From Gammaproteobacteria bacterium (GTDB lineage Bacteria > Pseudomonadota > Gammaproteobacteria > Arenicellales > Arenicellaceae), in assembly GCA_022447525.1 (NCBI GenBank), contig JAKVBA010000007.1:1-64000 (forward strand): DNA of 64,000 bases. The letters run 5' to 3'. Of the stretch, positions 45,266-55,670 are shown piece by piece. Each line of letters opens with the position of its first letter. Within the stretch, counting starts at the first letter, position 1. Position numbers and translations under genes: made by a program. The notes beneath the pieces are model-generated. The model saw only the letters and a program-made list of their open reading frames with translations. It was not told the DNA's origin and did no database searches.

Positions 45266-45276
45266 ATGATACAAAA

Positions 45277-47106
45277 TTAGTTCTGTTCAAGGAAGCTTTT
45301 TAAGTGCTCTGAACGGCTTGGATGACGAAGTTTTCGTAATGCCTTAGCTTCAATCTGACGAATTCGCTCTCTGGTTACATCAAATTGCTTACCAACCTCT
45401 TCTAAAGTATGGTCGGTATTCATACCAATTCCGAAGCGCATACGCAGTACTTTGGCTTCTCTTGGAGTCAAACTTTCAAGAATTTCACCAGTAGCATTCA
45501 ACAAGCCGGACGTCGTCGCCGCCTCCATTGGAGCCTCAACGTTCTTATCCTCGATAAAATCTCCCAAGTTGGAGTCTTCATCATCACCAATGGGCGTCTC
45601 CATAGAGATCGGCTCTTTGGCAATTTTCAGTACCTTACGAACCTTGTCTTCAGGCATTTCCATTTTCTCGGCCAATTCTTCTGGTAACGCCTCACGGCCT
45701 TTCTCTTGAAGTATTTGGCGAGAAATACGATTGAGCTTGTTAATAGTTTCAATCATATGAACTGGAATACGAATAGTACGGGCTTGGTCAGCAATCGATC
45801 GAGTAATCGCCTGTCGTATCCACCAAGTCGCATAGGTAGAAAACTTATAGCCTCGACGATATTCGAACTTATCTACGGCTTTCATCAAACCAATATTACC
45901 TTCTTGAATCAAATCCAAGAATTGTAGACCGCGGTTAGTGTATTTCTTGGCGATAGAGATCACCAAACGCAGATTGGCCTCAACCATTTCTTTCTTAGCG
46001 CGACGCGCTTTCGCTTCACCTATCGACATACGACGATTGATGTCTTTAATTTCTTCAATCGGAATACCAAGCGCTTCAACGATTCGACTAAGTTTCGCTT
46101 GCGACATCATGATCATCGCTTCATTGTCTTCGATTTCTTCTTGATCTTTAGACGCCTTGTGGAGATTACTGTAAAGATCTTCATCAAGCTCATTGCCGAC
46201 AAAGGTGTCAATAAAGTCTTTACGTGACATGCCAGCATCTTTAACGGCAATGTCCATAATCGCTTTCTCGTGTCCACGGATAATTTCAACCTGAGTTCGA
46301 ATAGTTTCCCAAAGAGCCTCAACTATCTTTGGAACAAACTTGATTTCCATTAAGCCTTCAATCAATTCTTCTTGAATCTTTCGAGCTTGCTTACTGTCAT
46401 AGCCATGCTTCTCAAGTGCTTTGGCATGACGGTTGTGCAGTTTAGCCATCGCTTTAAAGCGCTCAATGGCCTCGTCCATATCGGGACCAGTATCTACGGG
46501 CTTCTCTTCTTCGTCGGCCTCGGCCTCGTCGTCTTCATTGTTCTGTGCTGCGGTACCAGATTGCACCGGATTTGGGTCTATTTCTGCGTTCGGATCGATG
46601 AAAGCCACCAATAAATCGGTCAAACGCATTTTTTCTTCTTTGACGTTATCAAAAAAATCTAAAATAGTTTGAATGGCTGAAGGGCAAGCTGCCATGGCGA
46701 CTGTTGATTGACGAATCCCATCTTCTATCCGCTGAGCAAGGTTGATCTCATCAGCTCTGGTTAGAAGATCAACAGTACCCATCTCACGCATGTACATGCG
46801 TACTGGATCAGTAGTACGACCAAATTCACTCTCTACCGCAGTAGCTAGTACCGCATCAGTGTTATCGTCATCGTCCTCAGCCTCCTTGTCGGCCTCAGCT
46901 TTTAATAGTAATGAGTCGGCGTCGGGGACACTGTCAAATACTTCAATGCCCATATCGTTGATCATGTTCACCACTGACTCGATTTGGTCAGTGTCGTTCA
47001 TGTCTTCTGGCAAGTGGTCGTTAATTTCGCGATAGGTTAAAAAGCCTTGCTCTTTACCTTTTAAAATCAGACGTTTTAATTCAGACTTTTTGCTACTTGA
47101 ATCCAT
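45277..47106 (-). CDS. rpoD: RNA polymerase primary sigma factor (sigma-70)
   Basis: This 609-residue housekeeping sigma factor has region 1.1 at the N-terminus ([16 protein letters not shown]) and region 1.2 with [11 protein letters not shown]. An acidic non-conserved region follows, then region 2 with [27 protein letters not shown] and [15 protein letters not shown], and region 4 with [23 protein letters not shown]. The frame opens at 47178, but the normal start is the ATG at 47106 with GAGG upstream. dnaG lies upstream on the same strand. Confidence 0.98.
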   Translation of the reverse strand: MDSSSKKSELKRLILKGKEQGFLTYREINDHLPEDMNDTDQIESVVNMINDMGIEVFDSVPDADSLLLKAEADKEAEDDDDNTDAVLATAVESEFGRTTDPVRMYMREMGTVDLLTRADEINLAQRIEDGIRQSTVAMAACPSAIQTILDFFDNVKEEKMRLTDLLVAFIDPNAEIDPNPVQSGTAAQNNEDDEAEADEEEKPVDTGPDMDEAIERFKAMAKLHNRHAKALEKHGYDSKQARKIQEELIEGLMEIKFVPKIVEALWETIRTQVEIIRGHEKAIMDIAVKDAGMSRKDFIDTFVGNELDEDLYSNLHKASKDQEEIEDNEAMIMMSQAKLSRIVEALGIPIEEIKDINRRMSIGEAKARRAKKEMVEANLRLVISIAKKYTNRGLQFLDLIQEGNIGLMKAVDKFEYRRGYKFSTYATWWIRQAITRSIADQARTIRIPVHMIETINKLNRISRQILQEKGREALPEELAEKMEMPEDKVRKVLKIAKEPISMETPIGDDEDSNLGDFIEDKNVEAPMEAATTSGLLNATGEILESLTPREAKVLRMRFGIGMNTDHTLEEVGKQFDVTRERIRQIEAKALRKLRHPSRSEHLKSFLEQN

Positions 47107-47302
47107 TAATAGGAACCTCACAGTGGCGCCCGCACTTGCTCGATTAAGTCGGCTCGTGTGCGTTGCATCAGTGTTCAAAAAAGGGTTTTTACAACGGGTT
47201 AACGCTTAATTTTATAACAAAACATGGATGCTTGCGTAAAAAAAATGTAAAACCTAGTGATTTCGTTGTCTAAATTAGGAGTTAACTCACAAAAATCAAG
47301 GT

Positions 47303-49165
47303 TTAAAGGCTGTAACAATCGCGAATATATTCTTTTAATGCAGTTTGACGAGATTTTTCATCGTCGCTCAGTATATCCAATTTGCTTTTTCGATTGAGTG
47401 CTTCAAGAGCACGCTCAGCCCTAATCAATTCGCCAGCATTAAATTCTTCGACAATTTTTGCATTATTGGCCCTGATTAAATCCAAAGCCTCCTCATCGGT
47501 AAGTTGCTCAATATTATTATGCTGGTGATTTGCAAGCTGATTTAAGGTGACTGCAAAAGCTTCGCCACGATACCTCTCCAATAACATAGCAGTAGAGGGG
47601 TTATTAGTTTGGCTGGCGACCTCATTAAGCTCATGAATCATACCAATACCCCTGACTTGCGAATCTTTAATCGGCTTAAGCAGCTCAAATTCAGCATGAT
47701 ACTTGGGAAACTGCAATAACAGAGAAACCGCCCGCCTTATCGGCGTAAGACTTTTAGGGCTAGGAGCGCGCTGCTTGGCCCTCTTTTTACTCCAAGTGCC
47801 TCTCCCCTTATTACGCCAATGATCGCCGCCAGTATCCGAGTAATTTGCTTGGTCTGCCTGCTTGCCTAGTAATTCAATGGGATCCACCTGTGTTAATGCA
47901 GACACTCTCTCTACTACCAAGGCTTTAAGTACACCAGCTTTCATGGTTTCAAGAAGGGGCTTTGCTAGTTTCCCCAACTTTGCTCGACCATCTAGTCGAT
48001 TTAAGTCGGCCTGTTGCTTAAGACTCTCAAGCAGAAACTCAGGCAAGGGCATTGCATTGGCAAGCAATTCTTTGAACCCCTGTTTGCCAACTTTCTTTAC
48101 CATGGTATCGGGGTCTTCGCCATCTGGTAAAAACAAGAAACTTACTTGATGTCCGTCCTCCAAGCTAGGCAGACAGATCTCCAGTGCTTTCCAAGCGGCG
48201 GCGCGACCGGCCCGGTCGCCATCAAAACTGAAGGTGATATTAGCAGTGTGTCTAAACAATCGTTGCAAGTGCATTGGCGTTGTCGCTGTGCCAAGCGTGG
48301 CGACGGCGTTATTGATGCCGGCCTGCGCCAGCGCTACGACATCCATATATCCTTCGACCACCAGTACGCAATCGGCTTCTTTAATCGCTCCACGAGCACC
48401 GAATAAGCCATAGAGCTCAGCTCCTTTGTGGAAAATCGGAGTCTCTGGGGAGTTTAGATACTTGGGATTACCCGGTTGCGACTCTTTTTGCGCAAGCACA
48501 CGCCCACCGAAACCAACGACGCGACCTCGATGGTCGTGAATGGGGAACATAATTCGATGGCGAAAACGATCGTATACACGACCCTTGTCATTTTTACTCA
48601 GCATACCAGTATCAATTAATGCCTTTTGAGTCGGCACCGTATCGCCTAATCGGTCCATTAAGTTTGACCAGCCCTCAGGAGCAAAGCCAAGACCAAAGCG
48701 CTTGGCGATATCACCACTGAGACCACGTTGCTTTAAATAAGCAATCGCCTGTTCTTTATCAGCATGCTGCATAAGTTGCGCTTGATAATAGTCCTCGACG
48801 CTCTCCATTAACTTGTATAAATCGACACCGGCGTTTTGCGTGTTTTTAGGCTTGTAGGGCGTGGCCTCCTCTGGAATCTCCATTCCTGCGCTTGACGCCA
48901 AAGTTTCAACCGCTTCCCGAAACTCCATATGGTCATACTCCATCAGGAAAGTGATGGCTGTACCATTCACCCCACAACCAAAGCAGTGATAAAACTGCTT
49001 GGTTGGTGACACGGTAAATGAAGGGGTCTTTTCGCCGTGAAAAGGGCAACAAGCTTTGTAGTTCGCCCCGGCTTTTTTCAAGGGCACATAACTATCAATC
49101 AAATCGACGATATCGGTTCGATTTAATAGCTCATCTATAAAATGTTGAGGTATACGCCCAGCCAT
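47303..49165 (-). CDS. dnaG: DNA primase
   Basis: This 620-residue primase makes RNA primers for replication. The CHC2 zinc-binding domain reads CCPFHGEKTPSF...FYHCFGCG. The TOPRIM domain has VLVVEGYMDVVALAQAGI and FSFDGDRAGRAAAWKALE. A C-terminal DnaB-binding domain ends the protein. In most Gammaproteobacteria rpsU precedes dnaG; here a polysaccharide-utilisation operon ends only 79 bp upstream. Confidence 0.98.
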   Translation of the reverse strand: MAGRIPQHFIDELLNRTDIVDLIDSYVPLKKAGANYKACCPFHGEKTPSFTVSPTKQFYHCFGCGVNGTAITFLMEYDHMEFREAVETLASSAGMEIPEEATPYKPKNTQNAGVDLYKLMESVEDYYQAQLMQHADKEQAIAYLKQRGLSGDIAKRFGLGFAPEGWSNLMDRLGDTVPTQKALIDTGMLSKNDKGRVYDRFRHRIMFPIHDHRGRVVGFGGRVLAQKESQPGNPKYLNSPETPIFHKGAELYGLFGARGAIKEADCVLVVEGYMDVVALAQAGINNAVATLGTATTPMHLQRLFRHTANITFSFDGDRAGRAAAWKALEICLPSLEDGHQVSFLFLPDGEDPDTMVKKVGKQGFKELLANAMPLPEFLLESLKQQADLNRLDGRAKLGKLAKPLLETMKAGVLKALVVERVSALTQVDPIELLGKQADQANYSDTGGDHWRNKGRGTWSKKRAKQRAPSPKSLTPIRRAVSLLLQFPKYHAEFELLKPIKDSQVRGIGMIHELNEVASQTNNPSTAMLLERYRGEAFAVTLNQLANHQHNNIEQLTDEEALDLIRANNAKIVEEFNAGELIRAERALEALNRKSKLDILSDDEKSRQTALKEYIRDCYSL

Positions 49166-49244
49166 GGCGTTATTGTAACCTCTGAGTAACCCCTGATTAA
49201 ATTAATTTTTCTCTGCTCATGTTTGGTGTCCAATGAGTGAAACT

Positions 49245-50585
49245 TCACTTTACAGCCAATTCTCCTTTAGGCTTATATAGACGCACATAATCAATCAACA
49301 TTTGCACTGGAAAAATAGAATCATCAATTGGGCCACCAGCCTTTCCCCAATCTCCGCCAATCGCCAAATTCAAAATGACGTGGTAGGGGTGATCGAAAGG
49401 CCAAGCTTGCCAGCCCTCATTTTGATTCAAATAAGTAAAGTACACGGTGTCATCCATTAACACATCGATTCGTTCTGGAGTCCATTCAAGCGAGTAAACA
49501 TGAAAATCATTTGCTACATCAACCCCACTGATACTCGCTTTTCGTTGCTGACCATTCACCCAATAGTAGGCTTTAGTATGCACCGTGCCGTGGACTCGAT
49601 TCATGTCATATCCAACGTGCTCCATGATATCGATCTCGCCTGAATTTGGCCATGCATTACAGGTGTTACTGCCATGGATATCTTCATTAGGTTTACAGGT
49701 GGATGCGTATTTATAAGGATCGCTCGGCAACATCCAAATCGCCGACCATGTGCCCTGCCCTGCGGGAAGTTTTGCCCTCACGTCTACACGCCCGTACATC
49801 AAGTCGGCCTTGTTCATAGTGTGGATACGCCCACTAGAATAACCATCAATTTCCTTATGGGCTTCTATGATTAGTGTTCCATCCTTTACTCTTAGATTTC
49901 TACTATCGGCGGTATAAGCCTGATCTTCGCGATTTACTTTGCCCTTCGGCCAAACATCGATGTTCCACTTGGAGCCGTCCACGTCGCCGGCCTGATCAAA
50001 TTCGTCAAACCAAACCATTTCCCATTGATCGTTTTTACCCGGTGATTTTCGAACCTGTAATGCAGAGACAATAGGAAGACCATTCTGCTTTGAAAAATCA
50101 ATCTGCAATGTCCCTTTATCTACAATCACTCCCATGACAGTATGACTTAGACCTGCGTGAATATTTCCATCACGCAACTTGCGGACATCTAAGGATGTCA
50201 TCACGGGCTCGCCCTGAGCTATGATATCAAAAGTACGTTTACCAACTTCTACTGAATCAGGTTCAGCAAAATGAAAGGTTAAATCATAAGTCCCGTTATT
50301 CAACAGTAGATGCTCACTGAACTCGCCCAAACGATACGTTTGAAAAAGCTCGGATTCTTGTATGCCATTGACGCTGTCTATACGACCTGTTTTAAAGTCT
50401 GAAATAGCCGGATCAGCATTGTAAACAACCCCCGTTTTGGATATAAATTTATCGCCTCCGTAGTTAACTGCCCAACTGTCACGCGCCCCTTGTGCAAGGC
50501 TCGTCGACAATGGAATTAATAGCAAAATAACGACATAAAATATTCTCGTTAAGACTGTCGGGGTATTCATAGTCATTGTTGGCAT
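49245..50585 (-). CDS. Secreted GH16 beta-glucanase with malectin-like domain
   Basis: This 446-residue protein has a signal peptide (cleavage near LAQG, residue 33) and a malectin-like carbohydrate-binding domain (about 38-180, with LNNGTYDLTFHFAE). The catalytic GH16 domain (about 187-440) has the active site GEIDIMEH with nucleophile Glu317, Asp319 and acid/base Glu322. The type resembles laminarinases that cut beta-1,3-glucan. It is the last gene of a six-gene locus with a TonB receptor and halogenases, 120 bases after the preceding halogenase. Confidence 0.93.
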   Translation of the reverse strand: MPTMTMNTPTVLTRIFYVVILLLIPLSTSLAQGARDSWAVNYGGDKFISKTGVVYNADPAISDFKTGRIDSVNGIQESELFQTYRLGEFSEHLLLNNGTYDLTFHFAEPDSVEVGKRTFDIIAQGEPVMTSLDVRKLRDGNIHAGLSHTVMGVIVDKGTLQIDFSKQNGLPIVSALQVRKSPGKNDQWEMVWFDEFDQAGDVDGSKWNIDVWPKGKVNREDQAYTADSRNLRVKDGTLIIEAHKEIDGYSSGRIHTMNKADLMYGRVDVRAKLPAGQGTWSAIWMLPSDPYKYASTCKPNEDIHGSNTCNAWPNSGEIDIMEHVGYDMNRVHGTVHTKAYYWVNGQQRKASISGVDVANDFHVYSLEWTPERIDVLMDDTVYFTYLNQNEGWQAWPFDHPYHVILNLAIGGDWGKAGGPIDDSIFPVQMLIDYVRLYKPKGELAVK

Positions 50586-50705
50586 GTCTTTAATTCTTCA
50601 AAAATAATTTTAAAGATCAAGTGATGACAAAGCGACCGAAACAAGGACAGTTCGTCTGCGCTCAAATCCTTTTCAGCGCATTTCATGAAGCAACAAGTTA
50701 AAATC

Positions 50706-52205
50706 TCAGAAATTTACTGCTGCACTGGATCTACAGTAGTGATTTATGAACTCTTGATGACTCGGTAACTGGCCAACTAAGTTAGTGACGCCTTGGGCTA
50801 TGGTGGCAAGAAACTGTTTAAGTTCGTCGTCTGTCATCATATTTACAATAGGGTGGTATTGCTCTGGTAGCAAACCCTGACCAAGCATGACCTGTGTCCA
50901 TGAGTTTTCCCCAAACAACTCGGTAGGCACTTTAAAAACTCTGCCTGTTTGTTTGAATAACTCAATACGATGAGCCAATGAATCAGGAATATCCATATTT
51001 TTGCAGAACCGCCAAAATGGCGTATCCTCTCGTTCGGTCACATTGTAGTGCAAGACAATAAAGTCGCGAATATTCTCAATCTCAAACATCATTTGAGAGT
51101 TGAATTCATCTACATCTGGCTGACGAACTCCATCGTAAGGAAACATCTGCATTAGGCGCGTTATTGAACGTTGGATAAGGTGAATGCTTGTTGACTCGAG
51201 AGGCTCGATAAATCCACTGGAAAGCCCCATGGCTATGCAGTTTTTATTCCAGTGCTTGCGCCGTGTTCCAGTTTGAAATTTGAGCACTCTCGGATCATTT
51301 AATGTCTTGCCTTGAACATTTTCTGTCAGCGTAGAAATCGCGGCATCATCCGACAAATATCGACTACAAAAGACCAGCCCATTGCCTGTTCTGGTTTGCA
51401 ATGGAATTCGCCATTGCCAACCGGCGTCTCTAGCTATAGATCTGGTGTAGGGTATTGGTTCTTGTACAGATTCAGTTTGCACCGCTACCGCACTGTCGCA
51501 TGGCAACCAATGAGTCCAGTCTTCGTAACCTGTGTGTAGTGCTTGTTCAATCAACAACCCCCTAAAACCACTGCAATCAATAAACAAGTCACCCTCAACG
51601 GTTTGACCTGACTTGAGACTGACGCTTTGAATAAAGCCGGTTTCAGGGTGCAGATTAACGTCTACTATCTGTCCTTCTTGTCTTACTGCGCCGTTTTCCT
51701 CGGCGATTTTCCGCAGGAATCCAGCATATAGGCCAGCATCTATATGATAAGCGTAGTTCAAACCTTGCTTGGGAGTGACGGCAAACTTATTGTGCTCAGC
51801 GGCCACTAACTCGCCACAGTATTGACCAAACTCTTTGGCGATACCCATTTTATGGCCCTTCAACCAAAAGTGCTGAAAGCCCGCCGCCCAACAATCTCGA
51901 CCAGTAAAACCAAACGAATGTATATAGTCTTTACCTACATCCCTCCAATTTTCAAAGGAGATGCCCAATTTGAAAGTTCCATTAACCGCCGCGACAAACT
52001 CTTGCTCGTTGATTCCAAGTAAATCATGCAAACTTATGAGTGTAGGAATAGTGGCTTCTCCAACCCCAACGGTCGGAATTAGATCCGACTCTATCAAGGT
52101 GATATCGAGGGTTTTTCCAAGTAACTTTGCCAATGATGCGGCGGCCATCCAACCGGCAGTGCCTCCTCCAGCTACGACGACTTTTTTAATTTTAGTGTGT
52201 TGCAT
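50706..52205 (-). CDS. Flavin-dependent tryptophan-halogenase family protein (B)
   Basis: This 499-residue protein has FAD loop AGGGTAGW (about 12-19), catalytic Lys79 in NGTFKLG (the same number as PrnA), the halogenase motif WQWRIP (263-268) and GFIEPLEST (331-339) with the catalytic-type Glu-Ser pair. All key residues of a tryptophan halogenase are present. It has no signal peptide. It lies in a TonB-receptor operon, where such proteins are common but no substrate is known. GGGGGAGG precedes the ATG. Confidence 0.92.
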   Translation of the reverse strand: MQHTKIKKVVVAGGGTAGWMAAASLAKLLGKTLDITLIESDLIPTVGVGEATIPTLISLHDLLGINEQEFVAAVNGTFKLGISFENWRDVGKDYIHSFGFTGRDCWAAGFQHFWLKGHKMGIAKEFGQYCGELVAAEHNKFAVTPKQGLNYAYHIDAGLYAGFLRKIAEENGAVRQEGQIVDVNLHPETGFIQSVSLKSGQTVEGDLFIDCSGFRGLLIEQALHTGYEDWTHWLPCDSAVAVQTESVQEPIPYTRSIARDAGWQWRIPLQTRTGNGLVFCSRYLSDDAAISTLTENVQGKTLNDPRVLKFQTGTRRKHWNKNCIAMGLSSGFIEPLESTSIHLIQRSITRLMQMFPYDGVRQPDVDEFNSQMMFEIENIRDFIVLHYNVTEREDTPFWRFCKNMDIPDSLAHRIELFKQTGRVFKVPTELFGENSWTQVMLGQGLLPEQYHPIVNMMTDDELKQFLATIAQGVTNLVGQLPSHQEFINHYCRSSAAVNF

Positions 52206-52227
52206 AATAATCCTCCCCCAACAGTAA

Positions 52228-53241
52228 CTACGCTTTCAAAAAATGTATCAATTGTTTTTTAATTTGAGTGACGTCATCCTTAGACAGCTCGCCTAAAACA
52301 CCTTTCGCAGCTGAGTCTATGTATTCGAAAGATCGCTTATTGGCATCAAAAAGATAGTAGTTGAAAAGCTGCTTCCAACTTTCTTTCTGCGATTCAGGCA
52401 ACCCACTAAATACCATTAAGCTATGCTTCAAAGCTAGCAACGGCGAACCCAAGTAAGGCGGCGTAACTCTCCACCAGTAGTTCACTAGAGCACTGTGTGA
52501 ATCGAATGACTCAACTTGATGCCACCACATACTGGGTATATAAATCGCATCACCGGGTTTCAGCTCGGCATGCTGAGCTTGGTTTTGTGCGATTGTGAAA
52601 TTTGGAAATTCATCGAGATCTGGCTCTCGAGTATCGACCATGCTAATTGGTTGGCCACTGGGGGTAAAATCAATCGACCCAGGGTACAAATTAGCAATTT
52701 GATCTGGCGCAAATAAGGTGAATTTTCGAGTACCGGAAACCACACACGCTAAGTTCTCCGGAAAGTCAAAATGTGGCGCCACCAGAGTTTGATTTCCAAG
52801 CCAGAGACTCACCAGAGTATCCATGCCATTGAACTCGATATCGTTGCAATCCCTGATCCCAGGAAACCAGTGATCTAACATTGTCGAGCCCATATACAAA
52901 GTATCGGGTTCAGACACATTAGCTAACTCATCCAACCTGTTGAAAAATTCTCCAAACGGTAGTTGCATTCTTTCAAAATTGAAACCAGTTTGGGACTCGT
53001 TGTAAAAAATTCGCCCCTTAGCTGATGCAGGTGCTTGGTAAACCGTTACAGGTCTGTCGACTGCATAGCGACCCAAATATTCTCTAAACACATTACTGCC
53101 GTCGAGCGCCGAAACTACTAATGGCCAATCAGACACCAAGCCTCGCACCACCTGCGGCGACTGGTACTCACCGTTTAAAAATTCGACGATATCGAATTCT
53201 TCAACGCTAATTTCATTTACCCAATTTTGCATCGACGGCAC
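52228..53241 (-). CDS. Cupin/JmjC-like (cupin_8) protein
   Basis: This 337-residue protein resembles the cupin_8/FIH-type 2-oxoglutarate dioxygenases. An iron-binding HFDFPEN region (about 180, HxD) and a later RKFTLFAPDQ strand with GDAIYIPSMWWHQV (second His) are visible. It may hydroxylate a protein or small molecule. It starts at GTG 53241 directly after the sapC stop (or at ATG 53232), so translation is coupled. Members often sit beside SapC and tryptophan halogenases in TonB-receptor loci. Confidence 0.87.
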   Translation of the reverse strand: MPSMQNWVNEISVEEFDIVEFLNGEYQSPQVVRGLVSDWPLVVSALDGSNVFREYLGRYAVDRPVTVYQAPASAKGRIFYNESQTGFNFERMQLPFGEFFNRLDELANVSEPDTLYMGSTMLDHWFPGIRDCNDIEFNGMDTLVSLWLGNQTLVAPHFDFPENLACVVSGTRKFTLFAPDQIANLYPGSIDFTPSGQPISMVDTREPDLDEFPNFTIAQNQAQHAELKPGDAIYIPSMWWHQVESFDSHSALVNYWWRVTPPYLGSPLLALKHSLMVFSGLPESQKESWKQLFNYYLFDANKRSFEYIDSAAKGVLGELSKDDVTQIKKQLIHFLKA

Positions 53242-53970
53242 TTAACTCTGCTTGCTTAGTTTTTCGCCCTTCAATCGAGCTAAATCTCCGATACACGAAT
53301 GCGATGCCAAGATCATGAATAATGGTTGTAAATAGCCTTTTTCATTCAAAGCAGCGAATTGATCACCGGTTAATTGTTTTAACGCATCTTCATTAATGGT
53401 GTAGAAGCCTAGCAACTGATTGGCACTACCATTTTCAAGAGTCACGTCTAAGGTAAACGCTTCCACTAGACCAAGATCTACAATATGTTTGGCAAACTCA
53501 GTTCCGTGCAAATGCCCCTGATGAATGTATTCAAGTCGCGCAATTGCCGCCTTAAGATATTCACTTTGACCACCATGCTCCAGAAACAGTCGCTCGCCTT
53601 GATCAGATGATACTTTTGGATTATCCATATCGATGGTAACTACTGGCTTTTTTTCATCGCTTTCTGGATTGGCCTGAAACCCTATCAAAAAAGGCTGACG
53701 CTGGATCATAAGTGGGATGTAGCTACTGGCCCAGCCTTGTTCATTAAGGAATAAGTTTTCTCCTTCCTCAAAGCCAAGCAACGCAACACATTGAAACTCT
53801 CCAGTGTCAGGAGTTTTTTGCAAAAAAATCGGAAAATGTCCTTGCACACTTCTAAACTCAAAAGGGAAGGTCTGCACAACTCTGACCGCGTCACCTAGAT
53901 CTGCTCCATGCTCGACGATAACTCGCAGATTTTTATGCTCCTCGGGATTTAGCAGTTGAAAATTACTCAT
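53242..53970 (-). CDS. SapC family protein
   Basis: This 242-residue protein matches the SapC family (PF07277): FRSVQGHFPIFLQK, the ENLFLNEQGWASSYIPLMIQRQPF core and FTLDVTLENGSANQLLGFYTINE. SapC was named from the Campylobacter S-layer locus, but its biochemical role is unknown. In this setting it accompanies TonB receptors and halogenases. It has no signal peptide. It lies 9 bases after halogenase A and abuts the cupin gene. Confidence 0.9.
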   Translation of the reverse strand: MSNFQLLNPEEHKNLRVIVEHGADLGDAVRVVQTFPFEFRSVQGHFPIFLQKTPDTGEFQCVALLGFEEGENLFLNEQGWASSYIPLMIQRQPFLIGFQANPESDEKKPVVTIDMDNPKVSSDQGERLFLEHGGQSEYLKAAIARLEYIHQGHLHGTEFAKHIVDLGLVEAFTLDVTLENGSANQLLGFYTINEDALKQLTGDQFAALNEKGYLQPLFMILASHSCIGDLARLKGEKLSKQS

Positions 53971-53979
53971 ACTTTTTCT

Positions 53980-55530
53980 CTAAATGGACTGAAAACCATA
54001 TTGGCGAACCTTTTTCAAAAGGTCTCTATTTGTTGGTAGCGCAGTTGATAAACCACGGGCCTTTTCTATGTTTTGTTGAAACAAGATATCTGCTTGCTTT
54101 TTTTGCTCGGGGACTAACCATTCCGGTTCGAGCCTAGTATCGTGGTGCATCCCATATAGCACATACTGATAACTAGCAGCGGGAAACAGTGCATCAATAT
54201 GCGGAGTATCAAGCAACCATGGAGTAGCTATTTTCCAAAGTTCCAGATTTTCTCGTAACGAGTCGGGGATCCCCGAGGGCTGTAAATGCGCTTGCCAATA
54301 TTCTTCAGTACGTTTAGTGAGCACATAATGGAGCTTCAGAAAGTCGACAATTTCACGCCAATGGCGGTTCATCATGGCGTTATATCTTCTCGCTATTGGA
54401 GATAATGCGCCTTTATTCGACGGTAGATGTTCTCGTACAAATTTTGCCGCTGTTTCTACCATGACCAAGGCCGAGGCTTCAAGCGGCTCAACAAAGCCCG
54501 CCGATAGGCCGATTGCCACACAGTTATTTACCCAGAAAGTCTTTCGTTTGTTAGGCGAAAAGCTGATCTTTCTAGGGGAGAATTCATGCCTTTGCACTGC
54601 GCACCCAGACTTTACTAAGTATTGGTAGAGTTCTTCTGAAGCTGCGTCTTCACTGATAAAGTCGGAGCTGTGCACATACCCGACACCTCGCCTTGTTGGC
54701 AGAGCGATATCCCAAATCCATCCAGAGCTCTGGGCCGTACCTAGTGTGCACGATTCAATTGCTGATGACTCCTCAGGATGAGGTACTTGCACAGCTAAAG
54801 CCGAGTCATTAAAAAGAACATCTGACAACTGTATTTTTTCGATACCAAAATGGCCTTCGATTAGTTTGGCGTGGAAACCCGTACAATCTATAAAAAAGTC
54901 GCCAATAATTACTTCCCCGGTATCGCAATCTAATTGGGTTATATAGCCATCTTCATCATTAGAAACTTTCCCCACGTTAGCCAATACGTGTTCAACACCC
55001 AATTTGTCGATGCAGTGCGCTGAAAGGAATGACGCAAACTTGCCAGCGTCGAGATGATAGCCATAATTAAGATTGAAGGCGTATTCAGGGGTAGTGATTT
55101 GTTTGGGGGCCAACCCCCTCTCACACATTAAGCTTTGCACCCCAACGGCGTTTGCAAAAGAGACTTTATCTTTGTGTATTTGCCAGTGATCGGCCAAGTT
55201 AACTTCCGAGTATCCCTCGGGCAGAGAAAACGGATGGTAATAGTAATCATCACCACCACTTTCCCAACCCACAAACTTAGAGCCTTGTTTGAAACTGGCA
55301 TCACATTGATTAAAAAAGTCTGATTCAGAAACACCGATTGTTTGCAACGTGGTTCGCATTGAGGGCCAAGTTCCCTCACCAACCCCAATGATCGGCACAT
55401 CGGGTGATTCCACCAACGTGACACTTACTTCTTGTTCAGATCGATCAAAACGCGAGGCCAATAACCCTGCGGTTAACCAACCGGCGGTACCACCACCAAC
55501 GACGACTATTTTTCTAATATTTTTACGCAT
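53980..55530 (-). CDS. Flavin-dependent tryptophan-halogenase family protein (A)
   Basis: This 516-residue protein has FAD loop VGGGTAGW, Lys81 in DASFKQG and GVGEGTWP, so the fold and the key lysine are kept. Two halogenase positions differ from the classic enzymes. The WxWxIP motif reads WIWDIA (271-276), and the GFVEPLEAS segment has Ala where PrnA has Ser next to the catalytic Glu. It may be a halogenase with altered chemistry or another flavin monooxygenase. It lies upstream of sapC, behind a terminator that follows the receptor gene. Confidence 0.9.
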   Translation of the reverse strand: MRKNIRKIVVVGGGTAGWLTAGLLASRFDRSEQEVSVTLVESPDVPIIGVGEGTWPSMRTTLQTIGVSESDFFNQCDASFKQGSKFVGWESGGDDYYYHPFSLPEGYSEVNLADHWQIHKDKVSFANAVGVQSLMCERGLAPKQITTPEYAFNLNYGYHLDAGKFASFLSAHCIDKLGVEHVLANVGKVSNDEDGYITQLDCDTGEVIIGDFFIDCTGFHAKLIEGHFGIEKIQLSDVLFNDSALAVQVPHPEESSAIESCTLGTAQSSGWIWDIALPTRRGVGYVHSSDFISEDAASEELYQYLVKSGCAVQRHEFSPRKISFSPNKRKTFWVNNCVAIGLSAGFVEPLEASALVMVETAAKFVREHLPSNKGALSPIARRYNAMMNRHWREIVDFLKLHYVLTKRTEEYWQAHLQPSGIPDSLRENLELWKIATPWLLDTPHIDALFPAASYQYVLYGMHHDTRLEPEWLVPEQKKQADILFQQNIEKARGLSTALPTNRDLLKKVRQYGFQSI

Positions 55531-55589
55531 GCGCTAGAGCATAACTCATTCTTTGTCAGCCTGGGCTGAATAACCCTTCTTCAGTATAG

Positions 55590-55630
55590 AAAAAAACAAA
55601 AAGGTCACTGCTTGCTTACAAGCAGTGACC
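55590..55630 (-). terminator. Terminator between the receptor and halogenase genes
   Basis: A perfect 12-bp stem GGTCACTGCTTG/CAAGCAGTGACC with a 4-base loop (55603-55630) is followed on the minus strand by TTTTTGTTTTTTT (55602-55590). It lies 41 bases after the TonB receptor stop and 60 before halogenase A, inside an otherwise colinear operon. It would let the receptor be made in excess of the downstream genes. Confidence 0.9.
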
Positions 55631-55670
55631 AAATTGCCTAGTAACATCTGAGCAACTTGTATAAAGAAGC

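Noticed and set aside
50706-55530. Halogenated antibiotic gene cluster
   Set aside because: There are no synthetase, polyketide or tailoring genes; the neighbours are a TonB receptor, SapC, a cupin and glycosidases.
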